DNA from: Phocoena phocoena
Taxonomy: Eukaryota; Chordata; Mammalia; Artiodactyla; Phocoenidae
Direction: 5' to 3'
NCBI RefSeq assembly: GCF_963924675.1
Contig: NC_089239.1
Coordinates: forward strand, 4,887,001-4,951,000
Length of the DNA stretch: 64,000 bases
The notes beneath the pieces are model-generated. The model was not told the DNA's origin and ran no database searches. It was given only the letters and a program-made list of their open reading frames with translations. A program made the position numbers and the translations under genes. This document shows positions 47,861-58,619 of this stretch, in pieces; within the stretch, counting starts at the first letter, position 1, and every line of letters begins with the position of its first letter.

Positions 47861-48744
47861 CAGTCCTGCAGAAATAACCTTTACGTCTGCAGACGTTTCG
47901 GGATACTCATAAAATGGTATTGCATTGAAAATGAATTGAATGAGAAACAGCGTTTTTGTTTAATAGGATCCTCTATTTCTCTGTGGGAAAAGGAGCTGTA
48001 TAATTCCAAAGTCATTAGAATTTCAACTCAGCATTAATAAAGCCCTAAGCTCCCACCAAGGACACTGTGTCACGTGTCTTGTTTATATGCGCTGCCTTCA
48101 TCCTTTGTTCTTGCTTATATGCACTGCCTTCACAGTTTATGCTTCCTGCAGTTTGCATCACAGTAACGTGCCAAATACTTCCTGCCCGCGCTTCTGTTTG
48201 GCTGCAGAGCAGGAGAACTGGAATGGAAAAGCAACAGATCAGAACAGTTTTTAGATTTGTTGGTGCTCTTAAAAAGGCCCACTTTTAAACATAAATATTT
48301 ATGCCTGTTGCCATGCTCAACCTCCATTCGTTATGAGGAGACCTTTGATGAGTCTGTAGTGTGAAGAGGACCCATATAAATACTGGCTACCATTTATTAT
48401 GACAAGACTGATGGAGAACTCTGGAGGTAGGAAGGCTGAAGCTAGCTTTCATATTCTGTGCATAACAGAGGAGAATGGCTCAGCCCCAGATAAGCATTCA
48501 AACAACTCACATGTAGGCTGTGATAACTTATTGACTCTGGGTTTGGGGACTCTGGTAATCTTCCTGAGTCACACACACCTGCGAGTGAAATGGAAGAGCC
48601 TTGGAAGCACAGCTCTTCTTTGTAACTTTTTTCTTTAAGACCCAGTATTGTTCTGACAAGTTCAAGTTAACGAAAGGACCATGGCATTAGAGGGCGGTAC
48701 TCTGTAAGGTAGGTGTGTATGTGTGTTGGAGGTGAGGGTTACAA
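47861..48744. other. Unique intronic sequence
   Basis: Includes a 32-bp imperfect tandem duplication (48078-48109 and 48110-48141). No exon recognised. Confidence 0.4.
48078..48141 (+). repeat. 32-bp imperfect tandem duplication
   Basis: Both copies start 'cttg(t/c)ttatatgc(g/a)ctgc' and continue 'cttca'. The rest of each 32-bp unit is more diverged. Confidence 0.6.
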
Positions 48745-48885
48745 GTCTGAAACTCCTTGTAGGTTCCCAGGCCCCATCCAAGGCTTATAGAATCAGAACC
48801 GGCAGAGCCTGTGCCTGGGAATCTGCATTTGAGCACCGCCCCCAGAGGATGCACTGGGACGTTTGGGAGCCACTGCTTGAGGGAA
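48745..48885 (+). mobile_element. MER5A hAT-Charlie MITE
   Basis: 'cccaggccccatccaaggct', 'tatagaatcagaaccggcag', 'gcctgggaatctgcatttga' and the terminal 'tttgggagccactgct' match MER5A. Confidence 0.75.
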
Positions 48886-49467
48886 TAGAGAGACAAGAGT
48901 TGTCTCTTTTGTCTCTGAACTGTCGATCTGTGCCTGGAAATTTTTGAGTCCCTTAGATTGCTCACCAAGAAGACCCTGTGGTCTCATTGTGATTTTCCCA
49001 TAACTGAATTGACTCTTAATTGAGGAATTAGGTCAGTCACTGTCTGATTATCATGTACTTGAAACTAAAACAAAATAAGTTCGTCCTTACACTGGCCAGA
49101 CCAGCTTATCCTGTCATGTCTAACAGGTTTCTCAGAAACATGCATGGGGCTATAGGAATTTGAAAGTCCGCAGGAAGTTCTGCCCTTTGTCACGTTATCT
49201 ACATAAGAGCAATTCTGATGACACTGCAATATTCAGTAAGCAGGACTCATTGGATGTAATCAGAAGTAACTTTATTCTTGCCATCCACTGCCCTTTCATG
49301 CCATCTCTGTGGGGTTAATTTTTTCCTACCCTTGGTAAAAACTAGGGTAAGCGTCATGAATTTTTGCTCACTTTTAAGTAGTAAAGAGTTCTTTACTTTC
49401 ATTCTTAGATACACAAAATTCTATGGCATTAACTGATATATCCAAGTCTTTTTCAGTAGTTTTTATC
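48886..49467. other. Unique intronic sequence
   Basis: No element recognised. Confidence 0.4.
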
Positions 49468-49908
49468 TACTGAAAGAAACTGCACAGGTTCAAGGTCGAG
49501 AATTATGCTTTATTCAGTGAACTCACTGAGGACTTTAGCCTGGGATACAGCCTTTCAGATAGCTCTAAGGGAGTGTTCCAAAAAGGTAAGGGAGAAGCCA
49601 GGATATATAGGAGTTTTTGCTGAGGAAAAAAAAAAAAAAAAAAAAAACGTGTTCAAACATCACAAGATTACTGCTAATCATAAGAACAAAACATTTCAAG
49701 TTAATGATTTTAGTGCTTTTCTATATATGGCCAGAGTCTTGGGTTCACTGAAGTGATCCTTTGATATGCGTCTTAACTATCTCGGTCCAATATCTTGATT
49801 TTCTCCATCCTGAATCCCCTCAGGGAGCCCCATTGTCAGGAGGCCTGCAGTGGCTGATGACTCCTTTGTCTACTGAAATGGCAGGTGACATTCTTAGTTC
49901 CCACAGGG
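49468..49908 (-). mobile_element. ERV2 (betaretrovirus-like) solo LTR, antisense
   Basis: 'gctttattcagtgaactcac', 'tgaggactttagcctgggat', 'ctttcagatagctctaaggg', 'aggatatataggagtttttg', 'aatgattttagtgcttttct' and 'tgatcctttgatatgcgtct' resemble a cetartiodactyl LTR in reverse orientation. A 22-bp A-run (49626-49647) sits inside it. Candidate tg...ca borders lack a matching duplication. No viral genes adjoin. Confidence 0.6.
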
Positions 49909-50764
49909 TAGAAAAATAATTTTTAAACAGCTCCAAACTTTATTGGAAGTGAGTTTTCCCCCTCCCTTAGCTCAGTTCTGCTTGGGCAGCCTATTTGCCA
50001 TGGGAAAAGGGTGCATAGGCTCCTCCCTTCCTCTCTGCCTGTGGCTTTTGCTTTCCTTCCTTTATCTCTCCCTCGGGTTCCTCCAGGGCTGAGGGATGCG
50101 GGGTATCAGGTTAGAAAGGCGAGGGACATAAAGGTTTATTTGATAGATACCTATACAAAACTCGCATAGACACTGCCTGACTCTTTCTCATGGGGTGATT
50201 TCATGGCTTTTTCAAGAACTCAGCATTACTTGATACTTAGCCCATAGGCTATGTACCTCCTCTGGGGTCACTTTAAGGCCCTAGATATCCAGTTGAACCC
50301 TGCTAGCATCCTTCCGCTGATGCTAAGTAGACACAGGCTCCAGACTTTGGAGCTTGTCAGCGTTGTCGAGTCCAGGACACTGGGCTCCAAGCACAATAAG
50401 GCATTCCTCAAGCTCTCTGAGTATTCCACTGAATCCTTTTCCCATGGGTTCCAGGTGAGAGAGAAGGAATCCCCCATCTCACATGGAAGAGGGTTAAGTC
50501 AAACTCATAGTACGATAGAGCTCCCTTTAAGAAATTCTCTATTTCTGTCTTTCTTCTCCAATCTCTTTTTCAGACTGGTGGTGAGGGATCAGCTTTAGGT
50601 GGAAAATGGCTCTTGACCACTTCTGTTGGATGCCCTGAACTGGGGCTCTCATACTCCACTTTAGTCATGGGGATGTAGCTAGCATCTGTGTCTTAGAGCT
50701 TCAACCGGGGGCTTCATCCAAGATATTGGGAAATCAAGATTCCCTTGTAATATCTCTTTGCAAT
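49909..50764. other. Unique intronic sequence
   Basis: The 115-aa frame at 50251-50598 has no recognisable domain. No exon called. Confidence 0.4.
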
Positions 50765-50965
50765 CATAATACCAGCTAGTTTATGTTTATCACTTGTTGT
50801 ATACCAGACGCTCCTTCATACATGCCTTATCTTACTCAGTCCTTCCCACAATCCTATGAGGAAACAGAAGTTCAGAGAAGTCAAATAATTTGTGTCAAGT
50901 CACCCAGATAGCAGGTTGCAAAATTCTTTCCAACACTGTGCATTATTTTCTTTTTAGGAAAATAA
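50765..50965 (-). mobile_element. MIR SINE, antisense
   Basis: 'cttatcttactcagtccttc', 'ccacaatcctatgaggaaac' and 'agaagttcagagaagtcaaa' follow the MIR reverse complement. Confidence 0.75.
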
Positions 50966-51109
50966 GAATGATTTTTGTGTCTTAGAAAGAAAATACTATG
51001 CATTCATCAGGGGGGGAAAAAATGCTACAGCTGTTTACTCTCCTGGCTTTGACAATGGGAAGATATGGAATTTTGGAGCAAAATTAAGAACAACAAGTCT
51101 TAGTTGCTA

Positions 51110-51290
51110 AGCATTTGAATAGACTTATTCACTTAATTCTTATAAAACCTTGTGTTGTGGACGGACTCGTCTTCATGTTGTAGATGAAGACACTGAGGCC
51201 AGGGGGATGTTATGTGGCTTCCCCTACATTATGCAACGAGGAATATTTGGAGCCAGGATTTAAAATCCAAAGTCTTAGACCATGACCCTG
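51110..51290 (-). mobile_element. MIR SINE, antisense
   Basis: 'ttcacttaattcttataaaa', 'gtagatgaagacactgaggc' and 'ggaatatttggagccaggat' follow the MIR reverse complement, including the 3' 'agccaggattt' block. Confidence 0.75.
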
Positions 51291-52014
51291 AATCTACTTT
51301 TCCTCTCCACTCTGATGGGACATAGCAGGAATATGAGCAGCTTCTTTCAAACACATCCGACTCTAGATGAGGAGTGACAGAGGAGTCAAGGTTTTCACTA
51401 AACTCCTTGGAAACAAAGAGCATCTTATTCATCTTGGAGTCCCTAGTACCTGGTCCAAAGTTGATACTCTGTTAATGAGTGAATGAAATGGATAAAGAGT
51501 CAATAACTTACTTTTCAACTCTCTGATGGAAAGTATGTTTACATGTGGGTTAAATTAAGACAGCATCCTACATTTTATAAGATGGTCTTGGGAGAAGAGC
51601 TCAGATGAATGATATCTAAACTTGAATTTCTGATTTGGTCCTTGGAATAGAGGTGGAAGAGGAATTGAGACCGAGTTTTTCTCTGGAGTCTCAAGTTTCA
51701 CTGCAGAAATGACAGCTTACATGTCTCTCTGCCTTAAGGAAAAAATAGATTGCTTCTTTGTTTGGGTTATGAAGTATATGGAAACATTTTACCCCAAAGA
51801 AGTATGTTCTAATAATTTCAGTCATCCAACAATGGGGCAGGTGGCTTCCAAAGTATTCACAGTCATACTTCTGCTGAGGAACCTGTCGCCTGGGCTCTTG
51901 GAAGGAAGGATTGAAATGTTATTGGTGGGGTAGACCAGACGGCTTCTAAGAGACTCTGTCCCTGACCTTTTGGAGATCTAGGATTCGTTCAGGTGGTTGA
52001 TGACAAGGATGTAG
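51291..52014. other. Unique intronic sequence upstream of the exon
   Basis: No second exon seen. The 74-aa frame at 51709-51933 is not linked to ZMAT4. Confidence 0.4.
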
Positions 52015-52045
52015 CTAACCAGGTCTGTGTGTCTGTCGTCCACAG
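52015..52045 (+). promoter_or_regulatory. Splice acceptor region of the ZMAT4 exon
   Basis: A branch-point-like ctaac (52015-52019, branch A at 52018) lies 28 nt before the exon. It is followed by a T/C-rich but G-interrupted tract (tctgtgtgtctgtcgtcc) and the acceptor CAG at 52043-52045. The tract is moderate rather than strong. Confidence 0.75.
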
Positions 52046-52142
52046 GTCTGAGGCGCAATTACAGATGTACCATCTGCAGTGTCTCTCTAAACTCAATAGA
52101 ACAGTATCATGCCCATCTGAAAGGATCTAAACATCAGACCAA
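52046..52142 (+). CDS. ZMAT4: ZMAT4 internal exon, last matrin-type zinc finger
   Basis: A 97-nt exon between AG and GT. Its first two bases (GT) complete a codon begun in the previous exon. 31 full codons follow, then AA starts a codon finished in the next exon. The peptide [14 protein letters not shown] runs into ...GSKHQT and forms one U1/matrin-type finger, C-x2-C-x12-H-x5-H. The zinc ligands are Cys codons at 52066 and 52075 and His codons at 52114 and 52132. From memory, this is the fourth and last finger of ZMAT4, a nuclear zinc-finger protein of about 229 aa; such fingers bind double-stranded or structured RNA in related proteins. After it, the human protein has only a few more residues (an Asn-Leu-Lys-Asn-Lys-like tail), so this is likely the penultimate exon. 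ZNF385-family fingers are similar but less so. No other exon of the gene was found, consistent with very long introns. The frame is intact. Confidence 0.9.
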
Positions 52143-52148
52143 GTAGGT
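52140..52148 (+). promoter_or_regulatory. Splice donor of the ZMAT4 exon
   Basis: AA|gtaggt: GT at 52143-52144, with a non-optimal A at the last exonic base and g at +5 (52147), and T at +6. A moderate U2-type donor. Reading straight through gives AAG then TAG (52144-52146), an immediate in-frame stop. Confidence 0.8.
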
Positions 52149-52924
52149 ACTTTCATGCTTTCACTCTTCAGTCCTTTTGTATGTAACTTTTAGCATGATG
52201 AATAAAGGCTAACCACTTTCCTTATTTCAGAATAAGTAGATGAAAACTGTATCTCTTATCTCCAAGGTTCCCATGATATTTATGCTGTTCAAGCCTCCAG
52301 AGTCTGCCTATCACCACTTGAAGAATGACTTCTTGCCTTTTTTGGACACAGTAATGACAATATTTTTTTCATTTTTTCCTTCTTTTCAAGGCTAGTCAGC
52401 ACATTTGTATGAACTTCAGGAAACTTTTAGATCTATATTAAGTGTTTTTAAATAAGCAATGTAGTCTCTACTTGGAGGATGGGCCAGACCTCCGTGTTGT
52501 GAAGTCAAATTCTGTGAATGTCTTCGACCACTTTCTATTTCTAGAAGCATATTGTTGCTTAGTCTGGAAACCTAACAGATCCCCTGGAATTTTAAGTCAT
52601 TCACATACATAGCTATTTTCAATTCAATGGAAGCTCATTCCATTCCCCCTCCCCCAAATTCTCATGATTTTAAACCAGAAAAGTCTAATCAGGCATCATT
52701 TCCCCTGCATTTATATTGCTCATCTTTTTAGAAAACCAATGACATTAGCTTTTAGGTATTTTTAAAGTAGCTGCTAGGACTGCTAAAAAGATCTAATAAA
52801 ATAGGAAAAAACAAAGAATATCTCAAAAATATGTAATTTTCCTGAATATAATTGTTTTCATTTCTCTCATATTCATTAGCAGAATCATTGAACAGATTCG
52901 ACTGTATCAGGGCCTCATAAGTAA
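52147..52924. other. Start of the downstream ZMAT4 intron
   Basis: Unique sequence with AATAAA at 52201-52206. The short final coding exon was not found here or later. Confidence 0.45.
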
Positions 52925-53080
52925 TGAATGATTCATTTAACAAAGGTGTATGGGGTGCCCACTGTGTGCCAGACCCCGAGTGTGCCCTGAGGAAGAAAAG
53001 ATGAATGGATTTAGGCCTTCCTCTTGGGGAGCTCCCTGACAGGCTGGGGAAACAGTCATGTAAACACATAGATTGTTCTC
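52925..53080 (-). mobile_element. L2/MIR-type tail, antisense
   Basis: 'gattcatttaacaaaggtgt', 'gcccactgtgtgccagaccc' and 'cttggggagctccctgacag' resemble the reverse complement of the L2 3' end. Confidence 0.5.
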
Positions 53081-53285
53081 TGTTGCCATAATGTGGGCAC
53101 CCCGAGCTTTGAGGACCAGGACAGGGACATAAGTGCAGAGGCCGAGCTCATAAGGATGAAGTCGTCAGGGTCTGATTTTGTTTCCCATTATCACCCAGCC
53201 CCCAGCGCAACACTTGATACGTATTAAGGGCTTCGTAAACATTCCTGATGGAGTGAATGTGTGATTTTTAAAAGATGAGTAACGA

Positions 53286-53358
53286 CAGCAGAAACTAACA
53301 CAACACAGTAAAGCAATTATACTCCAATAAAGATGTCCAAAAAAAAAAAAAAAAGAAG
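53286..53358 (+). mobile_element. 73-bp L1 3'-end stub with perfect target-site duplication
   Basis: Consists of 'cagcagaaactaacacaaca' through 'ccaataaagatgtcc' and poly-A (53339-53354). The 16-bp duplication aaaagatgagtaacga is exact at 53270-53285 and 53359-53374. A very short, severely 5'-truncated retrotransposition event. Confidence 0.95.
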
Positions 53359-53374
53359 AAAAGATGAGTAACGA

Positions 53375-53964
53375 TTTTCCAAGCACGGATAGGAAGGTAC
53401 GTTCCAGGCAGGGAAATTTCTTGGCAAAGATACTGTAAAGACATAGATTCACAGGGGTTTCTGGCTTCAGGGGAGAAGTTTAAACCCAGAGTTCCTACTG
53501 ACTCAGTTTTTCCACAATATTGTGCGGTTCGGTGAGTCAAAGCTGCTTTCATCACTTGCTTTACTCTGATCCACCCCCAAAGGGCTTTTATCAAGGAAGT
53601 TCTTCAGAAACAAGACTGTCTCTGATTCTCAGCGCCTAGAGCACTTGTATTGATTATTGGGAGCTGCTGCCCCAACCCCATCCCCAACCCCCAAAACGGT
53701 CCCTTCAGCATCTCTCTGACCCTTCCGTTGTGAGCCATACTGTATGCATTCTAACGAGCATGCATCTGACGTACGCACAGACACCTTACAAGGAGCTGCA
53801 ACGGTAAATGATCATCTTTTAGGGGCATGTATTTATTGCTCTTCATAAATAGAAAAAGGTAGACAGCAGTGACTTTAGGTGGCAAGAATCATGTCAATAA
53901 CTGATGCAGATAGATATCATCTCCAGCTTCAGGAACATACCTACATCTCTATGTTTACCTATAA
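53375..53964. other. Unique intronic sequence
   Basis: No element recognised. Confidence 0.4.
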
Positions 53965-54160
53965 AACTTCACGTGACAGAATTTGTGCTAGGCATAGTCA
54001 CACCTAATACCTTGTTTATTCCCCTTAACTACCTTGAGATACATATTACTGACCCATTATTTGATCTGAGAAACTAAGGCTCAGAGAGGCAAAGTAACTT
54101 TCGCAGCACCACCTTGCCAAAAAAATGGCAGAAACAGGACTGGACCCAGCAGCGTGTGAC
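53965..54160 (-). mobile_element. MIR SINE, antisense
   Basis: 'tgtgctaggcatagtcacac', 'ccttgagatacatattactg' and 'gaaactaaggctcagagagg' match the MIR reverse complement. Confidence 0.8.
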
Positions 54161-54429
54161 TCTCACTTTTAATTAATTCGTGTCACTCAGCCACCACAGA
54201 CAGGCTTTGGACACAGGACTGCAGGGACTGCCAGTAGAGAGTCCTATGATGAATTTTGAAAAAGGACATTGCTTCCCTGGTGTAATTTAATAAGTATACG
54301 TGACTTCAGAAGGGTACGTCTCCTGCTGTGCTGCCTTCTTTCCAATAAACAAGACAGTTTGCTTTTTTTTTTAACCACAAAAGCACAAGGTTGAAGAAAC
54401 CTTGAAGAAGATAATTGTCATAGCTCTGT
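54161..54429. other. Unique intronic sequence
   Basis: No element recognised. Confidence 0.4.
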
Positions 54430-55600
54430 CCCACAGGCCATTTCATCTGTCCTTATACCAGATTTGAGTATCCTGGGTGTGTATATGAGCCTGTCTTTGT
54501 TTACGAGACAGACGGTTCCATAATTTTCTTATAATATCCTTGTTAGGTTTGGTTTCAAGTGTGTGAGGGCCTCGATAAACAGATTCTACTTCTAATCCCT
54601 GAATGAGTTTGTGGTAGACTGCTGCTATTTCTTGCCTTAAATACGAGGAAGAATTCATTAGTGAAGCCATCTAGGCCTAAAAATGTATGCTATGGGAGTA
54701 TTTTTCTTAGAAATTTAGTTTCTTTAATACAGCATTATTCATATCTTCTATTCTTATATCAGCTTAAATAACCTGTCTTGCAACTAATTTGTCCATTTCA
54801 TTTACATTTTAAAATATATTGGTATAAAATTGTTCATTTCATCCCCTAATTTTATTTTTAATGCTTGTGGAATATTTTTCTTTCCGGACACTGTTTATTT
54901 GTGTCTCTTCCTTTTTGTTTTGTTTTGTTTTTTTGGATCACTTTTCTTGTTAGAAGTTTATCAATCTTTACTAGTATTTTTTCTTTTTTTTTTTGATGAA
55001 CAAATGTTGGGGATTTGTTGATTTTCTTTATGTACAGTTATTTCATGACAATTAAAATATTATTTCCTTCTTTCTACTTCCTTTGGATTTAATTTGCATT
55101 TTCCCCTAGCTTCTTAATATAAAAGTATAGGTTCTATAATGAAAAAGAATCTGAAAAAGAATATATATGAATATAAATATAAATAAATGGTCCTATCTAT
55201 CAATTAGGCCAAGTTTCTTAATCTTGTTCAAATCAGTATATTCTTACTGATTTTCTTGTCTGCTTTTTATATCCATGAGAAGCAGACATAATTAAAAACC
55301 TCCAGCTGTACATATGATTTGCCTATGTGTCTTCTTAATTCTATCTTTTCTTTTTTGTTTTATATATTTAAAGGTATATTGTTAGATGCTTACAAATTTA
55401 GGATTTTTTAATGTATTCTTATTGTATGGGCCCTTTTTTAAATCACTATTTGCCATCATGAAATATCCTTCTTTGTTACTAGTAGTATTTTCCTTGAAGT
55501 ATACCAACATCAACTACAGCAACTCTTCAAGGCTTTCAAAACTTTTTCCTTTAAGTTGTATCCAGCTTTTATTTTGTTCTCAGGTGGAAGTTTAGTGTGA
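54430..55600 (-). mobile_element. Old L1 ORF2 fragment, antisense
   Basis: 'tttgtggtagactgctgcta', 'attagtgaagccatctaggc', 'gtccatttcatttacatttt', 'gtataaaattgttcatttca', 'tgtttatttgtgtctcttcc' and 'catcatgaaatatccttctt' are degraded versions of L1 reverse-transcriptase-region sequence in reverse. No intact frame. Borders are approximate. Confidence 0.65.
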
Positions 55601-55734
55601 TGGAAGTCAGCCAAATGGTTCTTAACTGTTTTAATCTGACTAAGTCAACATAAGTATTAAAGTGTCTGTAATTTTCAAGGTCTTATATTTATATTTTTGC
55701 AGTCATTTCTAGAGGAGCGTTGAGATGAGCAGAG

Positions 55735-55850
55735 ATGATTCAGTTGTGTAGTGGAAAGGACACTGAATTTTATTTCTAGTGCAGTTTTGCCACTGAGTGA
55801 CCCTGGGCACTGACAAACCTTCTTTAAGTTTCACTTCCCTCAAAGATGAG
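55735..55850 (+). mobile_element. MIR-type SINE
   Basis: 'tgtagtggaaaggacactga', 'gttttgccactgagtgaccc' and 'tttaagtttcacttccctca' follow the ancient MIR/MIR3 sense pattern. Confidence 0.65.
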
Positions 55851-55989
55851 TGTTTAATGATGACAAGAACACAACAAATATGCTTCCACTTCCCATGCTT
55901 TACTCATGATCCTGGTATTCTTTTCTACGAATCCTGAATTCAGACCTAAAATTTTTCCTAAAACATGTCCCGGTCAGCCTTGAGCATTT

Positions 55990-56428
55990 ATTGAAGTTAG
56001 CAATGACCCTCTCTGCCCCAATCATGTCCACCCAGAACCTCAGAATATGACCTTATTTGTAAATAGGGTCTTTGCGATGTAAAAGTTAAGAATCTCAAGA
56101 TGAAATCTTTCTGGATTTTTGAGAATGATTTATGGTGTCTTTATGAGAGAAAGGAAAGGGAGATTTGAACACATGGAGAAGGTGGCCCCGTGAAGACAGA
56201 TGCAGAGATTGGGGTTCTGTTTCCTCAAGCCAAGGAACACCAGGAGCCAGCAGCATCTGGAGGAGGCAAGAAGGAATCTCCTCCAGAGCTTTTGGAGGGA
56301 GTGTGCCCTGCTGACTCCTTGATTCCACACTTTCATCTTCTAGAACCTTGAGAGAATAAATTTCTGTTGTTTGAAGACATACAGTTTTGGGTACTTTTTT
56401 TAAGGGCAGCCCTAGGAAATTAATACAG
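55990..56428 (+). mobile_element. MLT1-type ERVL-MaLR solo LTR
   Basis: Clear consensus match in order: 'cagaatatgaccttatttgt', 'aaatagggtctttgcgatgt', 'cagagattggggttctgttt', 'caagccaaggaacaccagga', 'gagaataaatttctgttgtt' and the end 'cctaggaaattaatacag'. An old non-coding LTR; no internal sequence follows. Confidence 0.9.
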
Positions 56429-56634
56429 TGTGAAACCTACATGCCTTGTTCCATAAGTAATCCTTCAGTCATATTTTCTGGGCAACTGCTTACAATGCCA
56501 ATCCCGATAACGACAGCGATGATGGTCATAGCGATGCGGGTGGAGAAGATGGTGATGATGACAATGCCACCACTGATAACCAAAGTGGGACTTGTCTGAG
56601 ACTGGGACACAGCCACAGACTAAAATGCTTTGGA

Positions 56635-56800
56635 AGTGTTACATCTAATACACACAGCAGTCCTGTAATTGACCAGAGGCTACACTTTATAGGTTAGAAA
56701 ATTGAGTCTCAGGGAAGTTCAGTGACTTGCCCAAGGTCCCCCCAAAAGTTGGTCAGCAGAGTCAAGAACAGAAGTCAGGTTATTGGCCACCTTTGCTCTA
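56635..56800 (-). mobile_element. MIR SINE, antisense
   Basis: 'cttacaatgcc'-like sequence is absent, but 'tataggttagaaaattgagt', 'ctcagggaagttcagtgact' and 'tgcccaaggtccccccaaaa' fit the MIR reverse complement. Confidence 0.75.
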
Positions 56801-58119
56801 ACTGTTATAACAGTACTTAAGTAATACTATTATTATTATATTGCTCTTTACTAGTAGTAAAAAGACTTTTTCTCTTTTTTTTGGCAAATGTCATAAACAG
56901 CAAAATGACTGTCGAATTTTGCTCCATGGTTAAATTGCAAGAGAAATATTCAATAGCTAATGAGAGTAAAGGTTTCAAAATGCAAATGATCACACTGGCA
57001 TATAAAGCAATTGCCTATTGGTAGATTTTTCAGCATTTCTGGGGGATCTAGTCTGTCAATTAGAACAAATGTTTAAAATGAAAGTTAAAGGCAGATGAGG
57101 ACATACCATAGACTAATGAACAATTCCCCCATAATGTACTTAAGTTTGAGTTTAGGGAATACTTCAAGCCTCAGGACATTGTATTACCTAGAATTAAAGG
57201 TTATAAAATTTGTCATTACTTACTTTGATATTTCATTTGGTTGAAAATGAGGTACAAGTGTTTAAGAGAATAAATCAGACTGACCAAAAGTTAGTAGTAA
57301 TTTCTATATGTGCTGCTTCCTTTGAGAAGAAGCCTGAAGTGGTGATATCAATTGCTTTTTCTGCAATTTTTCTCAATTAGTATGAATCCTCCAGACAAAG
57401 CCTTCATATTATTCGTTTCCCCATTATATTCATTTATTTGTGAAGTGATTGAGTGGATGTTCAGTCTAATTTTCAGAGCTAGAATATATTTGCTTTAAAT
57501 ACCTTGGAATTCAGTTCCTGCATTCAGGATAATAGTTAGTTGTGTGTGTGTGGGAGGAGGGTGGAATAATAAATAATAAAAATAAATATTTTTGCAAGAG
57601 ATGCTCAGCGTGAAGAAGCTTCTGTACTTACAACAAATAAAAATAGCTCAATATACCAAGAAGATGTTCTCTTTGGAAACAAGCAAACAAAAACCAAATC
57701 AAGGCATGGACTTCTTCGAAGTCTAAAAGTATAGAACTTTTTTTTGTAGAATTTTCAATGTGATTTACTGGCATTAACCAAGAATTTCAATAACCTAAGG
57801 GACTGGGACTTTGGTTCTAAGTTCTGAGATGGGCAGGGCATAAGACAGTGTTGAAAACAGAGCTGTCCCTTTCCCAAAGAGGGTCAAGTTATTTCTCTTC
57901 AGCTGATAATTATTCCAAGCCTTGAAAAGGCTTGGAATAAAGGGCAAAATCTAGAATCCAAGGCAAAAGAGCTCCTGCAGGAAGTGGAGCTTGTGGAATA
58001 TCACCACGTCTTTCCAGCCAAAGGGCTAGATTTACATCCTAGGCACTGTAAGTAGGGTGCCTCATGCAGCACAAGGATGGGGATGAGACAGGGCCTGGGG
58101 GTCAAAGGGCATTCTCTAT
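56801..58119. other. Unique AT-rich intronic sequence
   Basis: No exon or repeat recognised. Contains a perfect 14-bp-arm hairpin (57910-57940), listed separately. Confidence 0.45.
57910..57940. repeat. Perfect inverted repeat, 14-bp arms, 3-nt loop
   Basis: The left arm TTATTCCAAGCCTT (57910-57923) and right arm AAGGCTTGGAATAA (57927-57940) are exact reverse complements around GAA. It is not followed by a T-run and has no RNA-gene features. Confidence 0.95.
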
Positions 58120-58132
58120 TTAGCCCTGTTTT

Positions 58133-58567
58133 TTTAAAATTTATTTATTAAACTATAGTTGATATACAATATGGAGTTAGCTTTAGGAGTACAGCTTCAG
58201 ATTCTATTCCATTATAGGTCATTACAAGATATTGAATACAGTTCCCTGTGGTACACAGTAAATACTTGTTGTTTATCTATTTTATATATAGTAGTGTGTC
58301 TCTATTAATCCCATAATCCTAATTTATCCCTCACCCTCCCCTTTCCCCTTTGGTAAGCATAAATTTATTTTCTATGTCTGTGAATCTGTTTCTGTTTTGT
58401 AAATAAAGTTCATTTGTATCATTTTTTTAGATTCCACATATAAGTGGTATCATATGATATTTGTCTTTCTTGGGCTAACTTACTTCACTTAGTATGATAA
58501 TCTCTGAGTCCATCCATGTTGCTGCAAATGGCACAATTTCATTCTTTTTTATGGCTGAGTAGTATTC

Positions 58568-58619
<52 letters not shown>

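Noticed and set aside
57910..57940. The hairpin as a rho-independent terminator or microRNA precursor
   Set aside because: This is nuclear mammalian DNA, there is no U-run, and the stem is far shorter than a microRNA precursor.
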